From Bradyrhizobium tropiciagri (GTDB lineage Bacteria > Pseudomonadota > Alphaproteobacteria > Rhizobiales > Xanthobacteraceae), in contig NZ_LFLZ01000035.1 in NCBI RefSeq assembly GCF_001189845.1, forward strand, positions 27,540 to 91,539: a stretch of DNA of 64,000 bases, given 5' to 3'. A program made the translations under genes and the position numbers. How positions within the stretch are numbered: position 1 is the first letter of the stretch; every line of letters starts with the position of its first letter. This document shows, piece after piece, positions 35,410 through 43,729 of the stretch. A model generated the notes under the pieces. It saw nothing but the letters and a program-made list of their open reading frames with translations, ran no database searches and had not been told where the DNA came from.

Positions 35410-35881
35410 ATGATCGAAGCCGAACGCCCGCCACTGCCACCGTTCATGACCGTCGGAGCTGCGGTCCGGAAGGTGCGTCTCGCGGAAGATGCCTGGAACA
35501 CCCGCGATCCCGAGCGCGTCGCGCTGGCCTACACACCCGACAGCCACTGGCGCAATCGTGCTGAATTCCTCGAAGGTCGCCAGGCAATCGTTGCTTTCCT
35601 GACCCGGAAATGGAGCCGGGAGCTCGACTATCGGCTCATCAAGGAGCTTTGGGCATTCGCCGAAAACCGCGGTCCGCTTTGCCTATGAATGGCACGACGA
35701 CAGCGGCACCTGGTTTCGGTCCTACGGCAACGAGCTTTGGGAGTTTGATGCGCGCGGCCTGATGCGCCGCCGTGTCGCCAGCATAAACGACGCCCCGATC
35801 CGTGAGGCCGATCGCAAGTACCACTGGCCGTTGGGTCGGCGGCCGGAGGACTATCCGTCGCTGAGTGATCTCGGGCTGTAG
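35410..35881 (+). pseudogene. DUF1348 / NTF2-like protein, frameshifted
   Basis: A protein of about 157 residues of the DUF1348 family (SnoaL/NTF2 fold). The first frame has EDAWNTRDPERVALAYTPDSHWRNRAEFLEGRQAIVAFLTRKW. After about 35670 another frame continues VRFAYEWHDDSGTWFRSYGNELWEFD and HWPLGRRPEDYPSLSDLGL to a TAG. Homologues read ENRIAVRFAYEW here, so about five bases are missing. The ligand is unknown. It lies 82 bases after the AhpD-like gene in the same direction. Confidence 0.75.
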
Positions 35882-35884
35882 ACG

Positions 35885-36190
35885 TTGGCAGATCGCAACC
35901 GGGAAATTGAGTGGCCCGGGCGCCGATCGAAGGCGTGTGAGATTATATCAGCGACCGGGATGAAGTTAGACGCGAGTGCTTCGCCTCGGGCGCGGCGTCG
36001 AGTCGGGGCGCGCGAAGGCATTGCCTCGGCCGAGATCGAGATCGGCGCCAATACTTTGCTTAGTGCGGGCATTTCCGACGTAATGCGCTGGCCGCTGGTC
36101 GCAGAAGAAATCGCCATAGCGCTCGCCAACGGCTCGACGCTCAAGCAATCCGCTCAGATGCGCGCGGCCGGCAACATCTTAACCGGCTGA
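35885..36190 (+). CDS. Doubtful hypothetical frame
   Basis: A 101-residue frame from a TTG, directly after the DUF1348 stop. The N-terminal half is Arg-rich and of low coding quality. The second half, SDVMRWPLVAEEIAIALANGSTLKQSAQM, could be helical. No ribosome-binding site or family is seen. The 393-base stretch 35882-36274 holds nothing else that I can support. Confidence 0.2.
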   Translation: MADRNREIEWPGRRSKACEIISATGMKLDASASPRARRRVGAREGIASAEIEIGANTLLSAGISDVMRWPLVAEEIAIALANGSTLKQSAQMRAAGNILTG

Positions 36191-36274
36191 GGCCAACCGG
36201 CCTGGAGACTTGCCAGACCTCGCGCACTGCACCCTGGGGGCGGCTCTGCACGGCAGATCGCGCCCCCGGATAAG

Positions 36275-37291
36275 CTACTTGAATCCGATCACCATCGAAT
36301 CCGGGCCGACAAGCCGCTCGACTCGCGTTCTGGAGAATCCGGCCTCGCGCATCCAGGCCTGACAGTCAGCTCCCGCATAGTCGAACCCGCCGGGCGTTTC
36401 GATCAGCATGTTCAGGCTCATCAGGAGACCAAAGGCGTTTTCGCGGCGATCATCATCGATGACGGCGTCATAGACGACGACCGCGCCGCCCTTCGGCAGA
36501 GCGTCAAATACCTTGCCGAGCAGCGCTTTCTTCTGGGCAAGATCCCAATCATGGAGGATGTGACCCATGACGATGACGTCGACATTCGGCAGCGAGTCCT
36601 CGAAGAAATTTCCGCCGTGGAACTGAACGCGGTCCGCGACCCCGCGGCGAGCAATGAATTCCTCGAAGACCGGTTTGACCGCAGGAAGGTCGAAGCCGAT
36701 ACCGGTGAGATGCGGATGAGCCTGGGCGAGCGTGGCGGGCACCATGCCCTGCGCCGAGCCGAGATCCATGAAGGTCTTGTAGTCTCGCCATGGAAAGCTG
36801 CCGGCGATCGCGTGGGCCGAACCCGCGCTGACGCCACTCATTGCGCTCAGGAAACCGCGCAACTTGTCCGGGTCGGCATACAATGCGGCGAAGATGTCGT
36901 CTCCACCCTTGGTCTCGTTTTGCGGTTCCCCGGTGCGCAGGGCCTCCGTGAGCGATCCCCAGAAGCCATAGAGCCGCGCATTCGACATCTCGAGCACGCC
37001 GCCCATATAGGATGGCTTGGCCCGATCGAGAAACAGGTCGGTGTCTGCAGCGTTGCGGTAGACGCCGTTCTCGCGGTCCAGCAGCTTGAGGGCCACCAGC
37101 GCATCGAGGAAGTCGCGCGCCGATCGCTGATGCAGCCCAAGTTTTTTCCGAAGCGTCGGCAGGTCGGCGGGCGCATCGGCCAAGGTGCTGAACACACCGA
37201 GTTCGACGGCGCTCAGAAGCGTTTTGGATGCCCAAAAGCCCATGCCAACCTGCATGATATAGTCTGGTGTTGCTGTTGTTGCTGCGCTCAC
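36275..37291 (-). CDS. SAM-dependent O-methyltransferase
   Basis: A 338-residue methyltransferase of the hydroxyneurosporene/acetylserotonin O-methyltransferase type. A winged-helix dimerisation domain (about 1-95, SKTLLSAVELGVFSTLAD) is followed by the SAM-binding domain with FMDLGSAQGMVPATLA (motif I), GFDLPAVKP and FHGGNFFEDSLPNVDVIVMGHILHDWD, in which HDW is the catalytic-base region. The GTG at 37291 is the likely start. It is convergent with the DUF1348 region and upstream-adjacent to a TetR operon. The acceptor is unknown. Confidence 0.82.
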   Translation of the reverse strand: MSAATTATPDYIMQVGMGFWASKTLLSAVELGVFSTLADAPADLPTLRKKLGLHQRSARDFLDALVALKLLDRENGVYRNAADTDLFLDRAKPSYMGGVLEMSNARLYGFWGSLTEALRTGEPQNETKGGDDIFAALYADPDKLRGFLSAMSGVSAGSAHAIAGSFPWRDYKTFMDLGSAQGMVPATLAQAHPHLTGIGFDLPAVKPVFEEFIARRGVADRVQFHGGNFFEDSLPNVDVIVMGHILHDWDLAQKKALLGKVFDALPKGGAVVVYDAVIDDDRRENAFGLLMSLNMLIETPGGFDYAGADCQAWMREAGFSRTRVERLVGPDSMVIGFK

Positions 37292-37647
37292 GACCTGATC
37301 CCTCGTTTGGCTGCCGAAGCCGCCGGGTGAACATGTCGCCCTTGGTTCGGGCGGGGTATGCCGGGATGGTTGCAGGGGCCCACTACGGCGCCATTTCAAA
37401 CAGTAGCAAGACAGCTACGATCGTAACATTCGGCTCGGTGGTTCGGTAGAATGATCAATTGATCGGTGGCCCAGCAGGGCTCGAATCCGCAGCCAGGACC
37501 TTTCGACGGTTCTCTTCGTGAAGGAGCCATCGCGAACGGACTTGGCTTCGGTGGTCCAGCAAATTGTCGACCCCGGTCGTCAGTCCGCCAATGGTTACGA
37601 TCGTGGCGGCCGAGCCAGCGTTGCCCTCCGCGCGTAGCCACCCCTCG
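37292..37647. other. Divergent intergenic region with short palindromes
   Basis: No gene supported. It holds the palindromes TACGATCGTA (37416-37425) and GATCAATTGATC (37453-37464). Either could be regulatory for the minus-strand methyltransferase gene, but neither is long enough to be convincing. A minus-strand frame covering the second half shows no known product. Confidence 0.4.
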
Positions 37648-37685
37648 TTGACACTCTCTTGATTTAGCGTTACGTCATGTAACGC
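37648..37685 (+). promoter_or_regulatory. Promoter with TetR-type operator
   Basis: A TTGACA -35 (37648-37653) is followed after 17 bases by TACGTC as a weak -10. The -10 sits inside an inverted repeat GCGTTAC-GTCAT-GTAACGC (37667-37685, 7-base perfect arms). The TetR gene starts 19 bases later. Repressor binding would block the -10, the classical autorepression layout. Confidence 0.6.
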
Positions 37686-37703
37686 GAAATGGAGGGCGAC
37701 GCC

Positions 37704-38300
37704 ATGTCTCCGCGAGCCTATCGCCAGTCGGCGCGCGCCGATGCGGTTCAGGATACCGAGCAGCAGATCGTCGACGCCTTGAACGCGCTCCTCGCAGAGC
37801 GCTGGTTCGACGAGATCACTCTCGACGACATCGCCGCCGCGGCCGGCACCACCCGACAAACCGTGATAAGGCGTTTCGGCAGCAAGACCGGGGTGCTCAG
37901 CGCCATGGCGGCCCAGATGGATGTCTCGATCCAGGCCCAACGCTGGAGCACGCCGGCCCAAAGCGTGGCGGACATCGTCACGCTCCTGACGGACGATTAC
38001 GAGCGCACCGGCGACATCATCGTGCGGACGCTCGGGCAGGAAGCGCGCATTCCCGAATTCGCCGCCGTTCTCGATCGCGGACGCAAAGGTCATCGCGAGT
38101 GGATCAAGGACATGTTCAAGGCCTGGCTCGACAAGCTCGACGGCCGGGACCGCCGGGATCGGCTCGCGCAATTGTTGGTCCAGACCGATGTCTGGATCTG
38201 GCATCTGCTGCGCCGGGCGCAAGGACATTCGGCGGCGGAGACACACCGGCTCATGACGCAGGCGATCGAGCGCCTGCTGCGTGAGGATAAGACGAGCTGA
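37704..38300 (+). CDS. TetR-family repressor
   Basis: A 198-residue regulator. The N-terminal helix-turn-helix reads ALLAERWFDEITLDDIAAAAGTTRQTVIRRFGSKTGVL. The C-terminal part is helical with no obvious ligand motif. A GGAGGG lies 7 bases before the ATG at 37704; the ATG at 37689 is less good. It heads an operon with the glycosyltransferase (31 bases away) and arylamine N-acetyltransferase genes and probably represses it through the operator at 37667-37685. Confidence 0.88.
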   Translation: MSPRAYRQSARADAVQDTEQQIVDALNALLAERWFDEITLDDIAAAAGTTRQTVIRRFGSKTGVLSAMAAQMDVSIQAQRWSTPAQSVADIVTLLTDDYERTGDIIVRTLGQEARIPEFAAVLDRGRKGHREWIKDMFKAWLDKLDGRDRRDRLAQLLVQTDVWIWHLLRRAQGHSAAETHRLMTQAIERLLREDKTS

Positions 38301-38330
38301 TCCGGTCTCCATCGAGAAAGGACGCAGGCA

Positions 38331-39662
38331 ATGACAGGGACGACCGACGCGGCGCCGCACCTGCGCATCCTGGCGGTCTGCTGGGAAGGCGGCGGCAACG
38401 TGCCGCCGACGCTCGGGGCTGTGCGCGCGCTCGCCGGCCGGGGCCACGACGTGCGTCTGATCGCCGACGATACGATGAGAGCGGAGGCGATCGAGGCGGG
38501 GGCTCGCTTCCTGCCATGGAAGGGCGCCCCGAACCGTCCTGATCGCTCGCCCGACAGCTGCTACGTGCGTGATTGGGAAACCACCGATCCCGTGGCTGGC
38601 TTCCAAAGAGGATGCGAACGGGTCTTCGTCGGACCAGCGCAATCCCATGCCGAGGATATTCTCGAAGCACTGGCAACGGAGCCGTCCGATATCCTTCTCG
38701 GCACCGATATGCTGTTCGGCAGCATACTCGCGGGAGAGATCGCGAAGCTTCCAACAGCTCTGCTCGCAAGCAACATCTCGCTCTGGTCTCTTCCCGGACA
38801 TCCGCCGTTCGGTCCGGGCTTTCAGCCCGCCCGGTCGGCGGCGGACAGAGCGCGCGACGCCGAGGCCGCGGCAATGGCCGAGCGGCTATGGGACGGCTTC
38901 CTGCCTGGCCTCAACGCCACCCGTGCTCATTTCGGCCTTGCGCCGCTGGCCCATGTCCGTGAACAGCCCTTGAGCGCCGGCCGCCATCTCCTTGCCACCA
39001 GCAGCAGCTTCGACTTTCCGACCGAGCGCCTGCCGGATCACGTGCGCTATATCGGGCCGCTGCTCGAGCTGCCGAGCTGGGCCCAAGAACGCTGGAATGA
39101 ACGCAGGACGAGCCCACCGGCGCGCGAGATGCGACCACTCGTGCTTGTGTCGTTCAGCACCACCAATCAAGGGCAGGCCGACGTGCTCCAGCGGGTGATA
39201 TCCGGTTTGGCCGGGGAGCCGGTCGAGGTGGTCGTCACCCTCGGCAAAGCACTTGAGGGGCTTTGCCTTCAGTCACCGGCGAATGTCACGATTCTTCCCC
39301 ATGCGGCGCATGACGATATCCTGACCAAAGCCCGTGCCGTCGTCACCCACGGCGGGCACGGCACGATCATGCGATCGCTGAGCCACGGCGTTCCGCTCGT
39401 CGTTCTCCCGATGGGGCGTGATCAGAACGACAACGCCGCGCGCGTCGACTATCACGGCGCCGGCCTGCGCCTCGATCCTTCAGTGCCCCCGCAGATGCTC
39501 GGCGAGGCCGTGCGGCGCGTCCTTTCAGAACCGAGCTTCGCCGAACGGGCGGCGGCTCTTGCGCGCGCCATTGCCGCGGAAGGTCCGGGGCCTGCACGGC
39601 TCGTGGCGGAAATCGAGGATTTCGTACTCAGGTGTTCCCAAAGAGACCTTTCCGCCGCGTAA
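38331..39662 (+). CDS. MGT-type (GT1) glycosyltransferase
   Basis: A 443-residue glycosyltransferase of the macrolide/UDP-glucuronosyl type (GT-B fold). The N-domain has the acceptor-side start LRILAVCWEGGGNVPPTLGAVRALAGRGHDVRLIAD. The C-domain has VLVSFSTTNQGQ and the nucleotide-sugar motif VVTHGGHGTIMRSLSHGVPLVVLPMGRDQNDNAARV. Enzymes of this type glycosylate small hydrophobic acceptors such as antibiotics or plant aglycones. AAGGA precedes the ATG. The TetR neighbour suggests induction by the acceptor. Confidence 0.87.
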   Translation: MTGTTDAAPHLRILAVCWEGGGNVPPTLGAVRALAGRGHDVRLIADDTMRAEAIEAGARFLPWKGAPNRPDRSPDSCYVRDWETTDPVAGFQRGCERVFVGPAQSHAEDILEALATEPSDILLGTDMLFGSILAGEIAKLPTALLASNISLWSLPGHPPFGPGFQPARSAADRARDAEAAAMAERLWDGFLPGLNATRAHFGLAPLAHVREQPLSAGRHLLATSSSFDFPTERLPDHVRYIGPLLELPSWAQERWNERRTSPPAREMRPLVLVSFSTTNQGQADVLQRVISGLAGEPVEVVVTLGKALEGLCLQSPANVTILPHAAHDDILTKARAVVTHGGHGTIMRSLSHGVPLVVLPMGRDQNDNAARVDYHGAGLRLDPSVPPQMLGEAVRRVLSEPSFAERAAALARAIAAEGPGPARLVAEIEDFVLRCSQRDLSAA

Positions 39663-39717
39663 TCGGCACAAGCCGATCGCGGCGGAAATCTCGAAGACGG
39701 CGAAAGGAAATCGAAGG

Positions 39718-40563
39718 ATGACACAGGTCTCTTCAAGCGAAAATGGAATGCCCCTGACGTCCGGCCAACTGGACGCCTATCTCGCAAGGGTCGGGGTCGA
39801 CCGGCCGGGTTCTCTCGATGTCGACAGCCTGTCGAATCTTCATTGCGCCCATCTCATGGCCTTCACCTGGGAGGCGCTCGATGCGTTCATGGGATGGCCG
39901 TGCTCGATCGCACCGGCCGCAACCTTCGCCAAAATGGTCGAGGGCAAGCGCGGCGGGTGGTGCTACGAGATGAACGGTCTGTTCGGCGCGGCGCTCGCCG
40001 CGCTCGGTTTCCGCGTGACCCGCCTGTGCGGCGGCGTCGATCGTGAAATGATGGGCGACGTCGCCATCGGCAATCATCTGACCTTGCGCGTCGATCTCGA
40101 TCGCCCGTACCTTGCTGACGTCGGCGTGTCTGACGCCATCGTCGAACCTGTCCCTCTTGCCGCCGGACCAATCAGCCAGCGGGGTTTCGAGTTTTCGATC
40201 ATACCAACAGACGATGGCTGGCTACGTTTCAAAAACCACGCGCGCGGCATGGCGCACAGTTTCGATTTCCGGCCCGACTACAGCGACGAGGCCGCCATAG
40301 CTAGCACGCTTGGCTGGCTGACGCAGGATCCCGGCTCGCCGTTCACAAACGCACTGGCGGTCCTGCGGCATACCGCAGATGGCTATATCGCCTTGAAGAA
40401 CGATTGCCTGCGCAGCGTGACGGCAACCAGCGTCAGCGAACAACGCATTACGAGCGCGGATCATCTCGCGGACACGTTCAATGCGATTTTCGACATCGAC
40501 GTTCCCGAGCCTGGCCGCGTCTGGGAAAAAGTCCAAACAGTCAGCCGCGACGAAGCCACCTGA
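39718..40563 (+). CDS. nat: Arylamine N-acetyltransferase
   Basis: A 281-residue NAT enzyme that transfers acetyl from acetyl-CoA to arylamines. The catalytic triad is visible: Cys in RGGWCYEMNGLF, His in IGNHLTLRVDL and Asp in LADVGVSD. The ATG follows AAGG. It lies 55 bases after the glycosyltransferase gene. Together they add sugar and acetyl groups, which fits detoxification of an aromatic amine or phenol. Confidence 0.9.
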   Translation: MTQVSSSENGMPLTSGQLDAYLARVGVDRPGSLDVDSLSNLHCAHLMAFTWEALDAFMGWPCSIAPAATFAKMVEGKRGGWCYEMNGLFGAALAALGFRVTRLCGGVDREMMGDVAIGNHLTLRVDLDRPYLADVGVSDAIVEPVPLAAGPISQRGFEFSIIPTDDGWLRFKNHARGMAHSFDFRPDYSDEAAIASTLGWLTQDPGSPFTNALAVLRHTADGYIALKNDCLRSVTATSVSEQRITSADHLADTFNAIFDIDVPEPGRVWEKVQTVSRDEAT

Positions 40564-40676
40564 ACGGACAGGCCCTAGCAAGGTATCAGAGCCGGTCGGC
40601 TGCTCGGTGGTCGGGCTGGCGCAAAATCGTAGCAGCAGTCGCAATGGTTGTTTGGTTGAGACGCTTGCCCAGCCGG

Positions 40677-41339
40677 CTACCGATAGTCCTTGTTGTCGAT
40701 CATCTTGCTGTCCTTGCCGCCGTCGGTGCCGGTCGGCATGCATTCCACCTGCACGAGGTCGGGATAGAGCTCCCAGGATCGCACCAGGAATTTCCGGCGG
40801 ACACCGTAGGAGGTGATGACGCAGCGGTTCAGTACCGGGCTGACGGCGGCGGCGACGTAGCCGGGATAGAACAGCGAACCGTGGTGGAGGATGCTCCACA
40901 GCTCGTTGAACCAGGTCGAGCGCACCCGGAAGGTCACGGTGTTCTGCTCGGTGCAGGGCAGCGTCTCGCAACCATAGACCTCGTGGACCTCGAGGCCTTC
41001 GGTCTGCGAACCGGAGAGGTTCTGCGAATTGGAGAGATACAGCTGCTCATCGTGCCGCACCGTGGCCAAATACCAGGGCAGGGTCGCCGCGACCGTCACC
41101 GCGCCATAGACGAGGTAGCAGACGGCGATCGTCGCCAGGATCATGATGCCGCCGCGCGCCTTGCTGAATTCCGGATCGCCATAGGCGTCCTTGGCGTAGA
41201 CGCAGCGCGCCCAAAGCGCGCGGTAGCCGGCGAATAGCCATCGCACGAAGCGGTAGATCCGCCAGGTGACCGGCGCGATCAGCTGCAGGTAGATCCATCC
41301 GCAGGAGCGGACGAATTGCGACCAGAACCGGCCGAGCAT
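40677..41339 (-). CDS. Membrane protein, last gene of the Clp-like operon
   Basis: A 220-residue protein. An amphipathic, aromatic-rich N-terminus of about 50 residues (WSQFVRS, WIYLQL, WRIYRFVRWLF) is followed by one clear membrane helix (about 64-88) and an outer part of about 130 residues. The outer part has cysteines near 124, 129, 173 and 200, which could form two disulphides. No family is recognised. The ATG lies two bases after the stop of the 45-residue gene. It is the likely membrane anchor or effector of the four-gene system. Confidence 0.75.
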   Translation of the reverse strand: MLGRFWSQFVRSCGWIYLQLIAPVTWRIYRFVRWLFAGYRALWARCVYAKDAYGDPEFSKARGGIMILATIAVCYLVYGAVTVAATLPWYLATVRHDEQLYLSNSQNLSGSQTEGLEVHEVYGCETLPCTEQNTVTFRVRSTWFNELWSILHHGSLFYPGYVAAAVSPVLNRCVITSYGVRRKFLVRSWELYPDLVQVECMPTGTDGGKDSKMIDNKDYR

Positions 41340-41341
41340 GG

Positions 41342-41479
41342 TCAGGTCGCGATGGGCGCGCCGAGCTCGGACTGGTCGTAGGACTTCTTGGCCTCATAGG
41401 CCTTGGTCTTGAAGTCGGACAGCGTCTTGTCGATGCCGTCCAGCAACGCGTTGGCGTCGTCATGCGGCTTTTCGGTCAT
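41342..41479 (-). CDS. 45-residue helical protein between ATPase and membrane genes
   Basis: A 45-residue acidic/basic helical protein beginning MTEKPHDDANALLDGIDKTL and continuing SDFKTKAYEAKKSYDQSEL. The ATG at 41479 lies inside the end of the ATPase gene (20-base overlap), and its stop is followed after two bases by the next ATG. This tight packing argues for a real gene. It may be an adaptor between the ATPase and the membrane protein, which is inference. Confidence 0.6.
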   Translation of the reverse strand: MTEKPHDDANALLDGIDKTLSDFKTKAYEAKKSYDQSELGAPIAT

Positions 41480-43661
41480 GGGGGATCCAGCTCGACGTGA
41501 AATTGCGGCTCGTCGCATCGAAGCCGATGTCGAGCGCGCCGGTGAAGGCGGGGTCCGCCATCGTCTTGTCGACGATCACGGCCTCGATGCGTTTGATCCG
41601 CCCCGGCAGGCCGCGGGCGCCGATCTCGGGCGAATAGGTCTTGTCGCAGAACTCGCGCAGCTCGGCCTCCGGGAAGCGCACCTCGATCGATTGCGCTGCG
41701 TAGAAGGCATTGATGCGCGAGATTTCGCGGAACACGATCTTCTCGATCGTGTCCATGTTGAGCTTGTGGAACAGGATGATGTTCTCGCGCCCCTCGAAGC
41801 GGTTCAGGAATTCGGTCCGGAACGCCTTCTTCAGGTCGCGGATGGTGAGTTCATAGGCTTCTTCCTGGCTCAGATCGCCGGGACCGGTGCCGACCCGCAG
41901 CGCATGATCCGCGCCGATATTGGTGGTCATCGGCATCACCACGTCACCGAACTCGACCTTGCGGCCCAGATTGTCGCGGCAACGTCCATCGTCGAGGATG
42001 TTGAGGCAGATGTTGAAGATGTCGGGGTGAGCTTTCTCGATCTCGTCCCACAGCATGACCTGATACGGATTGGCCCGTACCGAATTGGTCATCTCGCCGC
42101 CGGCCGCGAAGCCGTCATAGCCCGGAGGCGCGCCGATCAGCTTGGTGACGTCGTTCTTCTCCATGAACTCGCCCATGTCGTAGCGGTTCAACGCCTTGTC
42201 GGTGTCGAACAGCGCCTCCGCCAGCCCCTTGGCGACCTCGGTCTTGCCGACGCCGCTGGCACCGCAGAACAGGAACGGCAGCGGCCGGTCGGTCCGCCGC
42301 CCCCGCCGCCAGACCTTGACCGCGCGATCGACGTGGTCGAGCACGTCGTCCTGACCGAACACGCGCCGCTTCAGCGAGCCGTGCAGGTTGAGCAGCTTGA
42401 CGGCGTCGTTCTGCTTGAGCTTGGAGGCATCGATGCCGGAGATCAGCGAGAACTCGTCGATCACCATATCAGCGGTGAACAGCAGCCGATCGTTGATCTC
42501 CTTGGTGACGGCCTTGTACCTCACGCGGTTTTCGTCGACGGCAGCCTGGGTCCGCGCGATCTCGCCGCGCAGCTGGAGAATCTCTGGTGTCGCATAGCCG
42601 GACGCCCTGGCGATCAGGTCGAAGTCGGCATCGCCGGCGGAGGCCTTGCCTGCGGGCTCGTCGAGGTGGCGCTTCTTCTCCTCGTCCTCGAGGGTGCGCA
42701 GTTGCGCCTCCATATGCGCGATTGACTTCTCGCCCTCGCGTTGCGCCGCGTAGTAGCCCTTGATCCTGGCCTGGCATTCGGCGAACTCGGCCTTGTGGCG
42801 CGCGATCGCGGCGCGCACGGCGGCGGCCTTTGCCTCGCTGCCGGCAGGGGCTCCGCTGGCGGTGAGACGCGCCAGCTCCGCCTCGAGCTCCGCGAGCAGC
42901 GGCGGCGTCGAATGCGCCCGCAGCAAATAGCGCGCCATGCCGCGATCGAGCAGGGTGCGGGTGCGCGCGGGCTGCGCCGCGGTGAGCCCGGTGTCGAGCG
43001 AGCGATACTTGCTCGTCATGTCGATGGCGGCCTTGACCGCCGCCGGATCGATCCTGACCTCGTAGCTTTCCTCGAGATCTTTCGCTCCGTGCAGCGCGAT
43101 CTCCTCGAGCTCGGCGCCGGCCGGCTCGGTCAGATCCATCAGCGTGAAATGATCGCGGAAATCGGAATGGCACTTGAGGACCTGGGTCAGGTCGGCCTCG
43201 CGCACCTCGAGGAAGACCTGCGTCTTCTTCGCCTTCACCATCGCCGTCAACGCGTTGACGATGTGCATCAGTCCACTGTTGCGCAGCGCGTCGATCAGAT
43301 CGAGCGTGTCCTCGACAATCAGGACGCTGTCGGGGGTGCGGTTCAGGATGGCGAAGATCGCCTTGAACTGCTTGACGATGGCGTCGTTGTCGCCGAGGCC
43401 GAACAGGCCGTCGGTGTCGAGCCAGAACAGCCGCTTGTTGACGATGTCGAACGGCGCGTCGGCGTCGGCCTTGCGGGCCTGCAGAGCCAGCGCCAGCGTG
43501 GTGATGCCGACGCCGCTCGGGCCGGAGACGATCACGCTGTTGGCTTCCATCCGCGTCAGGATGGTGCACAGTTCCTCGAACTTCTCCGCCCGGCCAACCA
43601 GCTTGAAGTTCTTCCGGTTGGCGAGCATGTCGCTGCCGGTGATCAGAAAATTGTCGGCCAT
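41460..43661 (-). CDS. Double-AAA+ Clp/Hsp100-like ATPase with degenerate first domain
   Basis: A 733-residue protein without the Clp N-domain. AAA+ domain 1 (about 20-250) has a broken Walker A, GPSGVGITT, with Ile at residue 53 in place of Lys. It also has VEDT where Walker B is expected and no clear arginine finger. A coiled coil follows (about 255-395). Domain 2 (about 435-730) is intact: GASGVGKT (Lys 473), pore loop GAPPGYDGF, Walker B VMLWDEIEKAHPDIF, sensor TTNIGA and LNRFEGRENII. No ClpP-binding IGF loop is seen. It should be an unfoldase or remodeller rather than a protease partner, probably acting with the coiled-coil protein encoded just upstream. Confidence 0.85.
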   Translation of the reverse strand: MADNFLITGSDMLANRKNFKLVGRAEKFEELCTILTRMEANSVIVSGPSGVGITTLALALQARKADADAPFDIVNKRLFWLDTDGLFGLGDNDAIVKQFKAIFAILNRTPDSVLIVEDTLDLIDALRNSGLMHIVNALTAMVKAKKTQVFLEVREADLTQVLKCHSDFRDHFTLMDLTEPAGAELEEIALHGAKDLEESYEVRIDPAAVKAAIDMTSKYRSLDTGLTAAQPARTRTLLDRGMARYLLRAHSTPPLLAELEAELARLTASGAPAGSEAKAAAVRAAIARHKAEFAECQARIKGYYAAQREGEKSIAHMEAQLRTLEDEEKKRHLDEPAGKASAGDADFDLIARASGYATPEILQLRGEIARTQAAVDENRVRYKAVTKEINDRLLFTADMVIDEFSLISGIDASKLKQNDAVKLLNLHGSLKRRVFGQDDVLDHVDRAVKVWRRGRRTDRPLPFLFCGASGVGKTEVAKGLAEALFDTDKALNRYDMGEFMEKNDVTKLIGAPPGYDGFAAGGEMTNSVRANPYQVMLWDEIEKAHPDIFNICLNILDDGRCRDNLGRKVEFGDVVMPMTTNIGADHALRVGTGPGDLSQEEAYELTIRDLKKAFRTEFLNRFEGRENIILFHKLNMDTIEKIVFREISRINAFYAAQSIEVRFPEAELREFCDKTYSPEIGARGLPGRIKRIEAVIVDKTMADPAFTGALDIGFDATSRNFTSSWIPHDRKAA

Positions 43662-43729
43662 GGGATGTCCATCGGTCAGGCTGCACGTTGGGAAGGCCCG
43701 GACCGGCAATGCCGGTCCGGGAAACAAGC

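Noticed and set aside
37455..38801. Minus-strand open frame opposite the TetR and glycosyltransferase genes
   Set aside because: The TetR and glycosyltransferase motifs are on the plus strand; the minus-strand product is Arg-rich with no family.
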